Shown here: piece by piece, positions 8,467-18,484 of the stretch | Layout: each line of letters begins with the position of its first letter | Numbering within the stretch: position 1 is the first letter of the stretch | Source of the DNA: Ruminobacter amylophilus | Lineage (GTDB): Bacteria; Pseudomonadota; Gammaproteobacteria; Enterobacterales; Succinivibrionaceae | Assembly (NCBI RefSeq): GCF_900115655.1 | Contig: NZ_FOXF01000008.1 | Coordinates: 18,017-82,016 of the forward strand | Length of the DNA stretch: 64,000 bases | Direction: 5' to 3' | Notes under the pieces: generated by a model | The model's input: the letters and a program-made list of their open reading frames with translations, nothing else | Databases searched by the model: none | What the model was told of the DNA's origin: nothing | Program-made: the position numbers and the translations under genes

Positions 8467-9036
8467 TTAAGCGGTAATATCATGAGTATAGAGCATTCCT
8501 GATGCAACTTTGTTAGCTGTATCCACATCTTTGAGAACAGCTAGAATTGTGAAGGCAAATTTTGCCGCAAAAGCAGGCCCCTGAGCTGTAATAATCTTAT
8601 TAACAGGGTCTATAACCACATCCTTGTCTGATTTGACGGGAATTTCATCAGTGGTTCCAGGATAACCGGTTGCCACAGTAGTGTTGTCAAGGATACCATG
8701 ATGAGCCAGAACAAATCCCGGAGCGGCGCAGATAGCAGCAATAAGGGCTCCGCGTTCTCTTTGTTTTTTTAGAATGTTCCCTACAAGCTCTGATTTTCTG
8801 CAGTTTATGGAACCGTCATATCCACCAGGTACAACTACAACATCATAATTATCATTGGCATTTTTGAGCAGAATATCGGTCTTAATGGTCAGACCGTGGG
8901 CTGTTGATATTTCAGTTGAAGAGTCTGATACGGCTGCTGTGGTAACTTTTATTCCTCCTCTGGATAGAATATCAGTTACGGAGATGGTTTCCACATCCTC
9001 CGCACCGTTAGCCATAATTACAAGAGCTGAGGTCAT
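8467..9036 (-). CDS. yajL: DJ-1/PfpI family protein YajL
   Basis: A 189-residue single-domain protein. The nucleophile elbow IAAICAAPG has Cys103, and the partner Glu13 lies in NGAEDVET; both are hallmarks of the DJ-1 family, and VVVPGGYDG is also typical. YajL protects proteins and nucleotides against oxidative and aldehyde damage; the exact chemistry (chaperone or deglycase) is disputed. In E. coli yajL also sits between panE and thiI, so context supports the name. It lies 13 nt after panE on the same strand. Confidence 0.9.
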   Translation of the reverse strand: MTSALVIMANGAEDVETISVTDILSRGGIKVTTAAVSDSSTEISTAHGLTIKTDILLKNANDNYDVVVVPGGYDGSINCRKSELVGNILKKQRERGALIAAICAAPGFVLAHHGILDNTTVATGYPGTTDEIPVKSDKDVVIDPVNKIITAQGPAFAAKFAFTILAVLKDVDTANKVASGMLYTHDITA

Positions 9037-9049
9037 AAGAACTCCTTAA

Positions 9050-10003
9050 TCACATGTTTTTCAGTTTCTGATAAAGATTATCTATACATGGAGTTTTTAT
9101 ACCATAAATTTTGGCTTTTTTGATTAAAATTCCTAAAATGTAATCAATTTCTGATAATCTGCCGTAATAATAGTCCTGCTGCATGGATGAATAGTTTGTT
9201 CCCGTGTTTGCCGCTACGGTTTCAACACGGCGCTGCAGACTTTCAGAAGAGTCATTGAGTCCTAATTTTCTGAGGACAGGAGTTATTTCGGTTATGATAT
9301 TCTTAATAATTTCCGGATCGCGCAGAATTTCGGCATTCACGCAGTTTCTTATGGCTGTTACAGGGTTGATTACGGCATTTACTGCCAGTTTTCTCAGAAG
9401 CTCGTCATAAATGGCATCAGTATATGTTCCTGAAGGAAGACTTTTTACAAAATATCTTATAACTTCGGTTTCTTTTGCGTGTTTCAGAGGTCCTACGTAG
9501 GTGGTACCCAGTCCTTTTTCAAATACACTGTACTTTTTATGAGTTGCACCGTTTGAGGTGGAAGCCAGATAAAGTCTGTTTTCGTGAGTCAGCTTTTTTA
9601 ATTCTTCCTGGGCTCCGAAACCGTTAACCATAAGAATAACCGGCGTTTTACGATTCAGATGAGGAGCTATGTCTCTGATGATTTTGGCGACAGAGAATGC
9701 TTTCACAGTGATAATGATTAAATCAGCAGCTTTTACAAAGGACTCAGGATACACCCCTTTGGAACATCTGTATGTTGTCCCGCTGTTTATTGATTCACAG
9801 GAACAGGTAACACGTTTTTCTTTTTTGATTCTGGTATCAATAAAACAGGTTTTAAACAAACCTTTGCGTCTGAGCAGTTCGGCTGTCAACTGACCGATAC
9901 TTCCTGCTCCTATAATGCAGGCCACTGGTTTCCCGTGAAGTTTTTTTAAGTCAGCTCTGTTGTTTGCTTTTCGGATGTTTCCGTGATATCTGATGGTTTT
10001 CAT
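9050..10003 (-). CDS. panE: 2-dehydropantoate 2-reductase PanE
   Basis: A 317-residue NADPH-dependent ketopantoate reductase of the pantothenate/CoA pathway. The Rossmann motif GAGSIG is at residues 32-37, and the C-terminal domain has the catalytic Lys/Asn segment KLAVNAVINP. The dinucleotide loop is normally near residue 7, so this start gives about 25 extra basic residues. A GTG at codon 27 would give the usual length, but neither start has a convincing ribosome site. It is divergent from xseB and probably co-transcribed with yajL. Confidence 0.87.
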   Translation of the reverse strand: MKTIRYHGNIRKANNRADLKKLHGKPVACIIGAGSIGQLTAELLRRKGLFKTCFIDTRIKKEKRVTCSCESINSGTTYRCSKGVYPESFVKAADLIIITVKAFSVAKIIRDIAPHLNRKTPVILMVNGFGAQEELKKLTHENRLYLASTSNGATHKKYSVFEKGLGTTYVGPLKHAKETEVIRYFVKSLPSGTYTDAIYDELLRKLAVNAVINPVTAIRNCVNAEILRDPEIIKNIITEITPVLRKLGLNDSSESLQRRVETVAANTGTNYSSMQQDYYYGRLSEIDYILGILIKKAKIYGIKTPCIDNLYQKLKNM

Positions 10004-10082
10004 ATCTGTGTAGTAACGGGGCTGTTAATAATCTGGCTGAGGTAACACATTCGTTCGATGTATCGCACGAAAAATGATACCG

Positions 10083-10091
10083 TGCTATAAT
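10083..10091 (+). promoter_or_regulatory. Extended -10 promoter of xseB-ispA-dxs
   Basis: TGCTATAAT, a perfect extended -10, lies 80 nt before xseB in the panE/xseB divergent spacer. No strong -35 is seen. Confidence 0.6.
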
Positions 10092-10171
10092 CATTCTTTC
10101 TTAAGGTCGCATTATAGGACTTATTGCCTCCTTTTAGTAAATATTTTGTGTTGATCGGTGGAAATTAACTT

Positions 10172-10423
10172 ATGGATAATCCTCAGACTCTTGAACAAAT
10201 GCTTGAACAGATTGATGAACTTGTGAAGAAGATGGAGTCTGGAAAACTGCCGTTATCCGAGCACCTGAGTCTTTTTGAACAGGGGGTGGGGCTGATTAAA
10301 GACTGTGAAAAAGCTTTAAAGGATGCAGAAGGAAAAGTAAAAATACTAACCGACAGTCAATCTCTGGCAAACGGAACAAAAACAGGAGATGATGTCGTTT
10401 CTGATTTTAATGCCGGAATATAG
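10172..10423 (+). CDS. xseB: Exodeoxyribonuclease VII small subunit
   Basis: An 83-residue, mostly helical acidic protein with the family core LEQMLEQIDELVKKMESGKL followed by LSLFEQGVGLIKDCEKAL. XseB binds XseA in several copies to form exonuclease VII, which degrades single-stranded DNA. It is the first gene of the xseB-ispA-dxs group, the same order as in E. coli. Confidence 0.92.
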   Translation: MDNPQTLEQMLEQIDELVKKMESGKLPLSEHLSLFEQGVGLIKDCEKALKDAEGKVKILTDSQSLANGTKTGDDVVSDFNAGI

Positions 10424-10496
10424 TTTAGAATATATTAACAATAATCTGTATAATGAATGTAAGAAAGCAGATACACGTATATGATAGGTGAGTGAT

Positions 10497-11387
10497 ATGA
10501 CTTTAAAGGAAGTTTTGACAGCGTATCAGGAAAGAGTTAATGAAAAATTAAAACAGGCTATAGATGGATTACCTGTCGTTGCTCCTAAACTAAAGGAGGC
10601 CATGAGTTACGGCACTTTATTAGGAGGAAAGCGCGTTCGTCCTTTTCTGGTGTATGCAACAGCCAATGCCTTGAACGCAGATCTTAAGCTTGCTGATGCT
10701 CCGGCTGTCGCCATAGAGTGTATTCATGCCTATTCGCTGATTCATGACGATTTACCTGCTATGGATGATGATGATTTGAGACGAGGTCATCCTACTGTGC
10801 ACAAGAAGTATGGTGAAGCTACCGGGGTTCTGTCAGGTGATGCTCTGCAGGCTTTTGCTTTTGAGGTTCTTGCGAAAGCGGAGTTTGAAAAGGATATGCT
10901 TTCTAATCAGGTTGAAATGCTTAAAGTGCTTGCCGTAGGAAGCGGTTATCAGGGGATTTGCGGTGGTCAGGAGTTGGACATTGAAGCTGAAAACCGTCTG
11001 GTTTCTCAGAGTGAACTTGAGAAGGTCCATCAGTACAAGACCGGAGCACTGATTGAAAGTGCGGTGGAATTAGGTCTTCTGTGTGTTAAGGATCTTGATG
11101 AGAACATCAAAAAAGGTTTCCGTATCTATGCTCACTGCATAGGTCTGGCATTTCAGGTATGGGATGATGTTCTGGATATAATTTCCGATACCGAAACCTT
11201 GGGAAAACCTCAGGGATCGGATATTGATTCAAACAAAAGCACCTATCCAAAGCTTATGGGATTAGAAAAAGCCAAGGAATATGCCAAATCTCTGGCTTCA
11301 ACAGCAGTGGCTTCAGTCGCTGCGCTGCCTTTTGATACCAGAATTCTGCAGGATTTTGCCATGTACATAGTAGAAAGGGATCATTAA
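10497..11387 (+). CDS. ispA: Farnesyl diphosphate synthase IspA
   Basis: 296 residues from the ATG at 10497, chosen because AGGTGAG at 10486-10492 is a well-spaced ribosome site; the GTG at 10488 lies inside that site. The first aspartate-rich motif is DDLPAMDDDDLRRG and the second VWDDVLDIISD. Both are Mg-diphosphate binding motifs of short-chain trans-prenyl synthases. It condenses IPP with DMAPP and GPP to FPP, the substrate of UppS, which is also in this window. It stops 3 nt before dxs. Confidence 0.94.
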   Translation: MTLKEVLTAYQERVNEKLKQAIDGLPVVAPKLKEAMSYGTLLGGKRVRPFLVYATANALNADLKLADAPAVAIECIHAYSLIHDDLPAMDDDDLRRGHPTVHKKYGEATGVLSGDALQAFAFEVLAKAEFEKDMLSNQVEMLKVLAVGSGYQGICGGQELDIEAENRLVSQSELEKVHQYKTGALIESAVELGLLCVKDLDENIKKGFRIYAHCIGLAFQVWDDVLDIISDTETLGKPQGSDIDSNKSTYPKLMGLEKAKEYAKSLASTAVASVAALPFDTRILQDFAMYIVERDH

Positions 11388-11390
11388 CAG

Positions 11391-13280
11391 ATGAGTAGTG
11401 AACAGTATCCTCTGTTAAGTAAGATAGATTCTCCCAAGGACTTAAAGAAACTTCCGGTGAGTAAGCTGAGTTCCTTGGCTTCTGAGCTTAGAGATTTCTT
11501 AATCAGTACAGTGAGTAAGACGAGTGGTCATTTTGCCTCCGGACTTGGAGCTGTAGAACTTACCATTGCACTGCATTACGTTTTTGACACTCCTCATGAC
11601 CAGCTTATTTGGGATGTGGGACATCAGGCTTATCCCCATAAAATTTTAACAGGAAGAAGAGATCTGTTGAAAACCATACGTCAGAAAAACGGACTTCATC
11701 CTTTCCTGTGGAGACAGGAAAGTGAATATGATGTGTTTTCCACAGGTCATGCAAGTACTTCCATAAGCGAAGCTCTGGGACTGGCAATCGCCAACAGAAT
11801 TGAGAAAAATGACAAGAAGGTTGTTGCTGTCATAGGTGACGGGGCTTTGACCGGCGGCGTGGCTTTCGAAGCAATGAATCATGCAGGTGACCTTAATGAA
11901 GATGTACTCATCATTCTGAATGATAATGAAATGAGTATTTCTGAAAGCGTTGGGAGTCTGTCCAAACATATGGCCATGTGGCTCAGTGCCCCTTCGTACA
12001 ACAATATGCTGAAGAAGGGGAGAAAAACCCTGTCTTCTCTGCCTAAAATCAAGGAATTTGCCATAAGGGCACACGAGCATCTTAAGGGAATGATGCTTCC
12101 GGGAACCTTGTTTGAGGAACTGGGATTTAACTATGTCGGACCGATTGACGGGCATGATATAGAAACACTGGTGTCTGTACTTCAGAACCTCAAGCAGTTA
12201 AAAGGTCCGAGAATTCTTCATGTAGGTACCATTAAAGGAAAAGGATATCAGCCTGCAGAGGAAAATCCTACTGCATATCACGGGGTTCCGAAATTTGATG
12301 TGCCTGTCGGAGTGGAAACATCTGACAAGAAGAGAAATACATTTGATGAAAATTTCGGAAACTGGCTTATGTACGCGGCCGAACATAATGAAAAGGTTAT
12401 GGGTATAACCCCTGCAATGTGTTCCGGTTCAGGAATGGTGCCGTTTTCCCAGAAATACAAAGACCGTTATTTTGACGTGGCCATAGCTGAGCAGCATGCT
12501 CTGCTTCTTTCCAGCGGGCTTGCGGCGGGCGGTATGCTGCCGGTGGTCTGTGTATATTCCACATTCCTTCAGAGAGCTTATGACCAGATAATTCATGACC
12601 TGGCAATTCAGGATGTACCCGTGGTCGTGGCTGTAGACAGAGCCGGCGTAGTAGGACCAGATGGCCCTACCCACCAGGGGGTTTTTGATATAGCATTTAT
12701 TCGGTCTGTACCGAATATGATTATGATGACTCCTAGTTCGCTTGGAATGCAGTGGAAGATGCTTAATACCGCATTGGCATACGGACACCCTGCTGCCGTG
12801 CGTTATCCTAGAGGTGGAGGAATATTCTCTGACAACGAAGTTACTGATGCTACTGTTGAAATAGGAAAGGGGAATGTTCTCAGGGAAGGAAAGGATATCT
12901 GTTTTATTGTATGGGGGCCTTTGGTTCATGATGTTTACAGGACTGTAAATGAACAGCATAAGGACTACACTGTTGTTGACATGCGTTTCGTTAAGCCAAT
13001 GGATGAAGAACTGATTGTATCCATGGCCGGAAAACACAGTGTTATAGTAACTCTTGAAGACGGAGTTGTACAAGGTGGAGCCGGGGAAGAGGTTGCAAGG
13101 CTTGTAAGCAGAAATTATCTGGTATGTCCTGTGCTTAATCTTGGTATTCCGGATGAGTTTATCGAACAGGCCACCGCTTCTGAAATCTATGAACAGTGTG
13201 GAATGGACGGCGTGTCAGTTGTCGGTAAGGCTGAACAGTTTCTTGACGGTTATAAAAATATTCTGAACCGTGTTAAGTAA
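11391..13280 (+). CDS. dxs: 1-deoxy-D-xylulose-5-phosphate synthase
   Basis: A 629-residue thiamine-diphosphate enzyme, the first step of the MEP pathway (pyruvate plus glyceraldehyde 3-phosphate to DXP). The N-terminal domain has GDGALTGG (about 149-156) with the later NDNEMSI of the ThDP/Mg site. The catalytic Glu is in IAEQHA (about 365-370), and the DXS signature DRAGVVGPDGPTHQG follows. It lies 3 nt after ispA, so supply of the C5 unit and its chain extension are co-transcribed. Dxr, UppS and IspH of the same pathway are elsewhere in the window. Confidence 0.96.
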   Translation: MSSEQYPLLSKIDSPKDLKKLPVSKLSSLASELRDFLISTVSKTSGHFASGLGAVELTIALHYVFDTPHDQLIWDVGHQAYPHKILTGRRDLLKTIRQKNGLHPFLWRQESEYDVFSTGHASTSISEALGLAIANRIEKNDKKVVAVIGDGALTGGVAFEAMNHAGDLNEDVLIILNDNEMSISESVGSLSKHMAMWLSAPSYNNMLKKGRKTLSSLPKIKEFAIRAHEHLKGMMLPGTLFEELGFNYVGPIDGHDIETLVSVLQNLKQLKGPRILHVGTIKGKGYQPAEENPTAYHGVPKFDVPVGVETSDKKRNTFDENFGNWLMYAAEHNEKVMGITPAMCSGSGMVPFSQKYKDRYFDVAIAEQHALLLSSGLAAGGMLPVVCVYSTFLQRAYDQIIHDLAIQDVPVVVAVDRAGVVGPDGPTHQGVFDIAFIRSVPNMIMMTPSSLGMQWKMLNTALAYGHPAAVRYPRGGGIFSDNEVTDATVEIGKGNVLREGKDICFIVWGPLVHDVYRTVNEQHKDYTVVDMRFVKPMDEELIVSMAGKHSVIVTLEDGVVQGGAGEEVARLVSRNYLVCPVLNLGIPDEFIEQATASEIYEQCGMDGVSVVGKAEQFLDGYKNILNRVK

Positions 13281-13407
13281 TAATAATTTAACGTGAGGAC
13301 CTATGGTCTTTTCGGACAGTCAGTGATTCCTGACTGATATTCGTTGTATGTTTGAAACGGTGCTGAAGTCTTTCGTCTTCGTGCTGTATGTTATAAATGG
13401 AGTGAGT

Positions 13408-13896
13408 ATGCCTTCTTTTGACATTGTTTCTGAACTTCAGATGAATGAAGTTCAGAATGCTGTAGACAATGCTAATCGTGAAATTACCAACCGCTTTGAT
13501 TTCAGAGGTGTTGATGCCACCTTTACCTTAGTTGAAAAGGATAAGCAGATTAAATTATCTGCAGATGCTGATTTTCAGATTAAGCAGATGAATGACATTT
13601 TACGTGACAAAATGTCCAAGCGTAATATTGATCCTGCTTCTCTTGATTTTCAGGAACCTGAACCGTCAGGAAAAAGATGTAACGAGCTTGTGAAACTTAA
13701 AAGCGGTATAGATCAGGCCATGGCGAAGAAGGTGGTTAAACTTATTAAAGATTCAAAAATCAAGGTTACCACCCAGATTCAGGGCGAAACCGTGCGTGTT
13801 ACCGGTAAAAAGAGAGATGATCTTCAGGAAGTTATTGCCCTTGTTCGCAGTTCAGAACTAGGTCAGCCGTTCCAGTTTAATAATTTCAGGGACTAG
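13408..13896 (+). CDS. yajQ: YajQ family cyclic-di-GMP-binding protein
   Basis: 162 residues from the ATG at 13408 ([10 protein letters not shown]), the conserved family start. An ATG 60 nt upstream would add a hydrophobic stretch absent from homologs. Two ferredoxin-like halves are typical. YajQ binds nucleotides, and in Xanthomonas and Pseudomonas it is a cyclic-di-GMP effector that works with a transcription factor; its role here is unknown. In E. coli yajQ also lies next to panE. A terminator follows. Confidence 0.92.
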   Translation: MPSFDIVSELQMNEVQNAVDNANREITNRFDFRGVDATFTLVEKDKQIKLSADADFQIKQMNDILRDKMSKRNIDPASLDFQEPEPSGKRCNELVKLKSGIDQAMAKKVVKLIKDSKIKVTTQIQGETVRVTGKKRDDLQEVIALVRSSELGQPFQFNNFRD

Positions 13897-13935
13897 TCGG
13901 AAGATTTTCAGCAGTTTCCTGTGAATTATTTGAAG

Positions 13936-13968
13936 AAAGAGGCAGAACTTTTGTTCAGCCTTTTTGTT
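13936..13968 (+). terminator. Rho-independent terminator after yajQ
   Basis: AGGCAGAAC TTTT GTTCAGCCT with one mismatch, followed by TTTTGTTTTC. Confidence 0.7.
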
Positions 13969-14055
13969 TTCTTAAATATTTTTTGCGATGATTAGCTGTT
14001 TTTATCAATTATATTGGTCTGAATAAGTCTTTTTAAGAGAAAAAAAATTAATATT

Positions 14056-14064
14056 TGCTATGAT
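14056..14064 (+). promoter_or_regulatory. Extended -10 promoter of ampG
   Basis: TGCTATGAT lies 117 nt before ampG in a 285-nt spacer. The rest of that spacer is AT-rich leader with no other signal. Confidence 0.45.
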
Positions 14065-14181
14065 GTTTACCTGAATATCGTTGTGTGTTTTGAAATGTCA
14101 TTGTTTATGTTAATAAATGGATGATATTACGCTGAATAGTTGATAATTAAAGATTAAACAGAATAAGAAAATAATAAAATC

Positions 14182-15585
14182 ATGGCTCAAACAGATAAAC
14201 AGAATTCCGTATTGTCTAGAATTTATTCCAAAAGAATGTTTTTGTGCATCTGCCTGGGGTTTACTTCCGGGCTGCCTTTTTATTTTCTGTATAATCTGGT
14301 TGCGGCATGGCTTAAGGATGAAGGAATAGACATTAGTACCATCGGTTCTCTTTCTCTTCTGACGATTCCTTATGCATGGAAATTCATCTGGGCTCCCGCT
14401 CTTGATTTGTTTTATTCCAACAGGGTGGGGAGACGTCGAACCTGGATGTTTCTTACTCAGATAATTCTGCTTTATTGCTTCATAATGATGGGGTTCTGTT
14501 CGCCGAAGGTCGGGTTTCAGCTGAATATAATAATGATTTTATATTTTACTGTGGCATTTTTTTCCGCAACGCAGGACATTGCTCTAGATGCCTACCGGCG
14601 AGAAATTCTGTCTGATGAGGAGCTGGGACTGGGCAATTCAATCTTTGTTAATGCCTATCGTTTTGCCGGACTGATTCCCGGAACACTGTCCCTGTTTTTA
14701 AGTGATCATCTGCCGTGGAGTCTGACGATTATAATAACAGCCTTGTTTATGCTGGTCGGTCTGATGACAACATTCTTTATAAGTGAACCTCAGGTAGCCA
14801 GAACAGCCAATCGATCATTGAAGGAATCCGTGGTTGAACCATTCAAGGAACTGATTGATCGCAAGGGCAGAATAGGTCTTCTGGCCATGATTATGTTTAT
14901 TTTTCTTTATAAGTTCGGCGACAGCATGGCAACAGCACTTGTTACACCTTTTTACATGGAAATGGGATATACAAAAACAGTCATAGGAACAGTAAACAAG
15001 ATTGTGGGATTCTGGGCCCTGCTCGTAGGCAGCATTGTCGGCGGTATCATAATGCTGAAAATAGGTATAAACAAAGCATTATGGTGGTTTGGTCTGGCAC
15101 AGATAGTTACCATCCTTGGATTTGTTTTTATTACCCATGTCTGGCAGAATCAGGTGGATTTCGTGTCCTTCCTTGTTTCATCTGACGGATTTATCAACGG
15201 TACGCTCGGGAGATTGGGAATCGAGTCGTTCCATTCTAATATGGCTGGTAGTTTTGAATTTCCTAATTCTTTTCTCCTGTCTCTTGTCGTGTGCGGTGAA
15301 AATCTGGGAGCCGGACTGGGAACAGCGTGTTTCGTAGCATACATGTGCAGGGAAACCAAAGGGAATTATATTGCTACTCAGCTGGCTCTGCTGACGGCTC
15401 TGTCTGCTTTGCCTAAAACTCTTTTTACGTCTCGAGCAGGGTACATTATCAACAGTGTAGGCTATGAAAACTTCTTTATCATCTGTTATGCTCTTGCTAT
15501 ACCGGGTATGCTGATGCTGATTTATATAGCTCCTTACGGAGAAGCTGTATCTGAAAACAGTGAAAAGGAAAAAGTGTCTGCATAA
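14182..15585 (+). CDS. ampG: Muropeptide permease AmpG
   Basis: A 467-residue major facilitator protein with about 12-14 membrane segments. It starts in the family style (RMFLCICLGFTSGLPFYFL) and has the segment ATQDIALDAYRREIL, typical of AmpG. AmpG imports anhydromuropeptides released from the wall for recycling, and in species with AmpR/AmpC it thereby controls beta-lactamase induction. The gene stands alone between yajQ and nqrA; no AmpR, AmpC or AmpD is visible here. No ribosome site is obvious before the ATG. Confidence 0.9.
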   Translation: MAQTDKQNSVLSRIYSKRMFLCICLGFTSGLPFYFLYNLVAAWLKDEGIDISTIGSLSLLTIPYAWKFIWAPALDLFYSNRVGRRRTWMFLTQIILLYCFIMMGFCSPKVGFQLNIIMILYFTVAFFSATQDIALDAYRREILSDEELGLGNSIFVNAYRFAGLIPGTLSLFLSDHLPWSLTIIITALFMLVGLMTTFFISEPQVARTANRSLKESVVEPFKELIDRKGRIGLLAMIMFIFLYKFGDSMATALVTPFYMEMGYTKTVIGTVNKIVGFWALLVGSIVGGIIMLKIGINKALWWFGLAQIVTILGFVFITHVWQNQVDFVSFLVSSDGFINGTLGRLGIESFHSNMAGSFEFPNSFLLSLVVCGENLGAGLGTACFVAYMCRETKGNYIATQLALLTALSALPKTLFTSRAGYIINSVGYENFFIICYALAIPGMLMLIYIAPYGEAVSENSEKEKVSA

Positions 15586-15877
15586 TCATTCATGTTTTCT
15601 GAATAAACAGAATACATGAAAAAGTTGATTAGAAATCAGATACTGGTTCGTACAAGTCTTATCTGACAGTGATTTACTGATTGTTGCATAATCATCAGAA
15701 TTTATAAATATTCCATATAACCAAAAACTAAAATAACAAAAATATTCACTTGTGTGATAAACTACACCACAATTCCGATTACTCTGTCTTTTTTGCAAAG
15801 GGACGGAGGGTCGTGATTTTTTGGGTGTGTCGTAAAGACATAGAGCTTTCTTTTGCAATTTATTCTTTGGAAATACA
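15586..15877. other. Spacer between ampG and the nqr operon
   Basis: A long imperfect hairpin just after ampG (TTCATGT ... ACATGAA at 15589-15620, inner stem TTCTG/CAGAA) lacks a T run. Around 15750-15772 is a weak dyad TTGTG ... CACAA that could be an operator. I cannot fix the nqrA promoter. Confidence 0.35.
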
Positions 15878-17230
15878 ATGATAAATATCAAGAAAGGATT
15901 AGATCTCCCTATCAGCGGTAAACCGGAAAATGTGGTTAATGCAAGTAATAATGCCGTAAAGCATGTAGCCATTTTAGGTACCGATTTCCCTGGGTTAAAG
16001 CCATCCATGCTTGTTGAAGTTGGTGATGTTGTGGACAAGGGTCAGACTCTTTTTACAGATAAGAAGAATCCTGGCGTTGGCTATACAGCACCTGTTCCTG
16101 GTAAGGTTGTTGCCATTAACCGTGGTGAAAAAAGGGCGTTCCAGTCTTTAGTTATCGAAATGGATTCTGCTATTGTTGGTAGCAGAAAATTTAATGCTTA
16201 TCCTAATGAAGATCTCTGTACCTTAAGTCGTGATGAGGTTGTAAAGCAGCTGGTTGATTCAGGTGCGTGGACAGCTTTCAGAACACGTCCGTACAGCAAG
16301 ACTCCGGCTGTGGATTCAGCTCCTGAACATATCTTTGTTACTGCAATGGATACAAACCCTCTGGCAGGAGATCCTAAGGTTGTTATCAGCAGCCATGCAA
16401 AGGATTTCTGTGACGGTCTTGATGTAATTAGTACTCTTACCGGCGGTAATGTATACGTATGTAAGGGTGAAGCTTCTCTGCCAACTGATTACAAGTCAAA
16501 GAACATTCAGGAAAGAATCTTTGTTGGTAAGCATCCAGCAGGTCTTGCCGGTACTCATATTCACTTCATTCACAGAGCTTCAGAAGAACACGTTATGTGG
16601 TCTATCGGTTATCAGGAAGTGATTGCCATCGGTCATCTGTTCAGAACAGGTGACATCTACAGTGAAAGAGTAATCAGCCTTGCCGGTCCGAATGTAATTA
16701 AACCAAGATTAATCAGAACAATTCAGGGTGCATGTGTATCTGAAATCACTGCAAACGAACTTTCTGGTTCAAATTATCGTGTGATTTCCGGTTCCGTACT
16801 GAATGGTAATACAGCTGCAGGCGCTTTTGATTATCTTGGAAGATTCCACCTGCAGGTGAGTGTTATCCCTGAAGGAAACAAGCGTGAGTTCCTCGGTTGG
16901 ATTATGCCGGGCGCAAAGAAGCATTCCGTAACCCGTACCGTTCTCAGTGCCTTCCTGCCTCCTAGAGATTACGACATCAACACCGCTGTTAACGGTGGCT
17001 CAAGAGCAATGGTTCCAATCGGAAGCTATGAAAAGATCATGCCTCTCGATATTATTCCTGCCATGCTTCTAAGAGCTATTGAAATCGGTGATACCGATGC
17101 TGCCAAGCTGTTAGGCTGCATGGAACTTGATGAAGAAGATCTTGCTTTATGCACATATGTATGTCCTGGTAAGACCGAGTATGGCAGACTGCTCAGAAAG
17201 TGTTTAACCAAGATTGAGTTAGAGGGGTAA
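15878..17230 (+). CDS. nqrA: Na+-translocating NADH:quinone reductase subunit A
   Basis: 450 residues, close to Vibrio NqrA (446). It begins MINIKKGLDLPISGKP, the family start, and carries the long soluble domain associated with ubiquinone binding. It is distinguished from RnfC by the absence of the CxxCxxCxxxCP iron-sulfur motifs. NqrA is a peripheral cytoplasmic subunit of the complex that oxidises NADH, reduces quinone and exports Na+. It is the first gene of nqrABCDEF, with 3 nt to nqrB. Confidence 0.96.
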   Translation: MINIKKGLDLPISGKPENVVNASNNAVKHVAILGTDFPGLKPSMLVEVGDVVDKGQTLFTDKKNPGVGYTAPVPGKVVAINRGEKRAFQSLVIEMDSAIVGSRKFNAYPNEDLCTLSRDEVVKQLVDSGAWTAFRTRPYSKTPAVDSAPEHIFVTAMDTNPLAGDPKVVISSHAKDFCDGLDVISTLTGGNVYVCKGEASLPTDYKSKNIQERIFVGKHPAGLAGTHIHFIHRASEEHVMWSIGYQEVIAIGHLFRTGDIYSERVISLAGPNVIKPRLIRTIQGACVSEITANELSGSNYRVISGSVLNGNTAAGAFDYLGRFHLQVSVIPEGNKREFLGWIMPGAKKHSVTRTVLSAFLPPRDYDINTAVNGGSRAMVPIGSYEKIMPLDIIPAMLLRAIEIGDTDAAKLLGCMELDEEDLALCTYVCPGKTEYGRLLRKCLTKIELEG

Positions 17231-17233
17231 CAG

Positions 17234-18481
17234 ATGATTCTTTCTATTCTTAATAAGCTTGAACCTCTCTTCTCCAAAGGCGGCAAGCTTGAGAAGTTTT
17301 ATCCTTTATTTGAAGGTACTTCAACTTTCTTTTACACTCCGGGCGTAGTTACTCACAACACCACCACTCATGTACGTGACGTTATTGATTTCAAGCGCAT
17401 GATGATTATGGTGTTCTTTGCTGTATTCCCATGCATGTTCTGGGGCTGGTTTAATGTTGGTAATCAGACAATCAATGCGATTGCATCAAGTGCTGATACC
17501 TCAAGTTCATTCAGTCTGTTCAGTGCCGACTGGCATTATGCCCTGGTGCAGATGCTGGGTGGTTCGCTTTCATCTGATGCAGGCATTTACAGCAAGATGC
17601 TTATCGGTGCGATATTCTTCCTTCCTATTTATGCCGTTTCTTTCGGTGTAGGTGCTTTCTGGGAAGTTTTATTCTGTATCGTCCGCAAGCATGAAGTTAA
17701 CGAAGGTCTGTTTGTAACTTCACTGTTCTTTGCTCTTATTGTTCCTCCTACCATTCCTTTATGGCAGGTTGCCTTAGGTATTTCCTTCGGCGTAATCATC
17801 GGCAAGGAAGTATTCGGCGGTACAGGTCGTAACTTCATGAATCCTGCTCTTGTTGGTCGTGCATTCCTGTTCTTTGCATACCCTGCACAGATTTCAGGTG
17901 ATGCCGTATGGGTTCCTGTTGATGGATATACCGGTGCGACAGCTCTCAGTGAATTCTCTAAGACCGGCAAACTGAACTCATGGATGGATGCATTCTTAGG
18001 TAACATTCCTGGCTGTATCGGTGAAGGTTCAACCCTCGGTATTCTTATCGGCGGTATTGCTCTTATCATTATGGGCGTTGCTTCAGCAAGAGTTGTTTTA
18101 GGTGGATTCTTAGGTCTCCTTATCATGTCATTCTTATGCAACTCCATGGTATCTGTAAACCCTGCTAATCACATGCTTCAGATGTCATTTATTGAACATA
18201 TTGTTGTTGGTGGTTTTGCTTTCGGTATCTTCTTCATGGCTACCGATCCGGTTTCATCAGCATTTACCAAGAAAGGTAAGATTGCTTACGGTTTCCTTAT
18301 CGGTGTGATGGTTTGTCTGATTCGCGTATTCAATCCTGCATACCCAGAAGGCGTGATGCTCGCTATCTTATTTGCGAACTGCTGGGCTCCTCTGTTTGAC
18401 TACTGTGTATCCCAGTTCAATATCAACCGTCGTAAGCGCATTGCAGCTAAACCAGTTCTTGTAAAGGGGAGTGTAAATTAA
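17234..18481 (+). CDS. nqrB: Na+-NQR subunit B
   Basis: A 415-residue integral membrane protein with about ten helices. The covalent FMN attachment motif is DGYTGATAL; Thr236 falls at the same position as the FMN-bearing Thr236 of Vibrio NqrB, in a TGAT variant of the usual SGAT. NqrB also binds riboflavin and forms much of the Na+ path. The start is 3 nt after nqrA and it is followed at once by nqrC. Confidence 0.96.
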   Translation: MILSILNKLEPLFSKGGKLEKFYPLFEGTSTFFYTPGVVTHNTTTHVRDVIDFKRMMIMVFFAVFPCMFWGWFNVGNQTINAIASSADTSSSFSLFSADWHYALVQMLGGSLSSDAGIYSKMLIGAIFFLPIYAVSFGVGAFWEVLFCIVRKHEVNEGLFVTSLFFALIVPPTIPLWQVALGISFGVIIGKEVFGGTGRNFMNPALVGRAFLFFAYPAQISGDAVWVPVDGYTGATALSEFSKTGKLNSWMDAFLGNIPGCIGEGSTLGILIGGIALIIMGVASARVVLGGFLGLLIMSFLCNSMVSVNPANHMLQMSFIEHIVVGGFAFGIFFMATDPVSSAFTKKGKIAYGFLIGVMVCLIRVFNPAYPEGVMLAILFANCWAPLFDYCVSQFNINRRKRIAAKPVLVKGSVN

Positions 18482-18484
18482 AAA

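Noticed and set aside
15586..16038. 150-codon minus-strand frame overlapping the nqrA start
   Set aside because: Overlaps the conserved nqrA N-terminus, shows no family motif and has no ribosome site.
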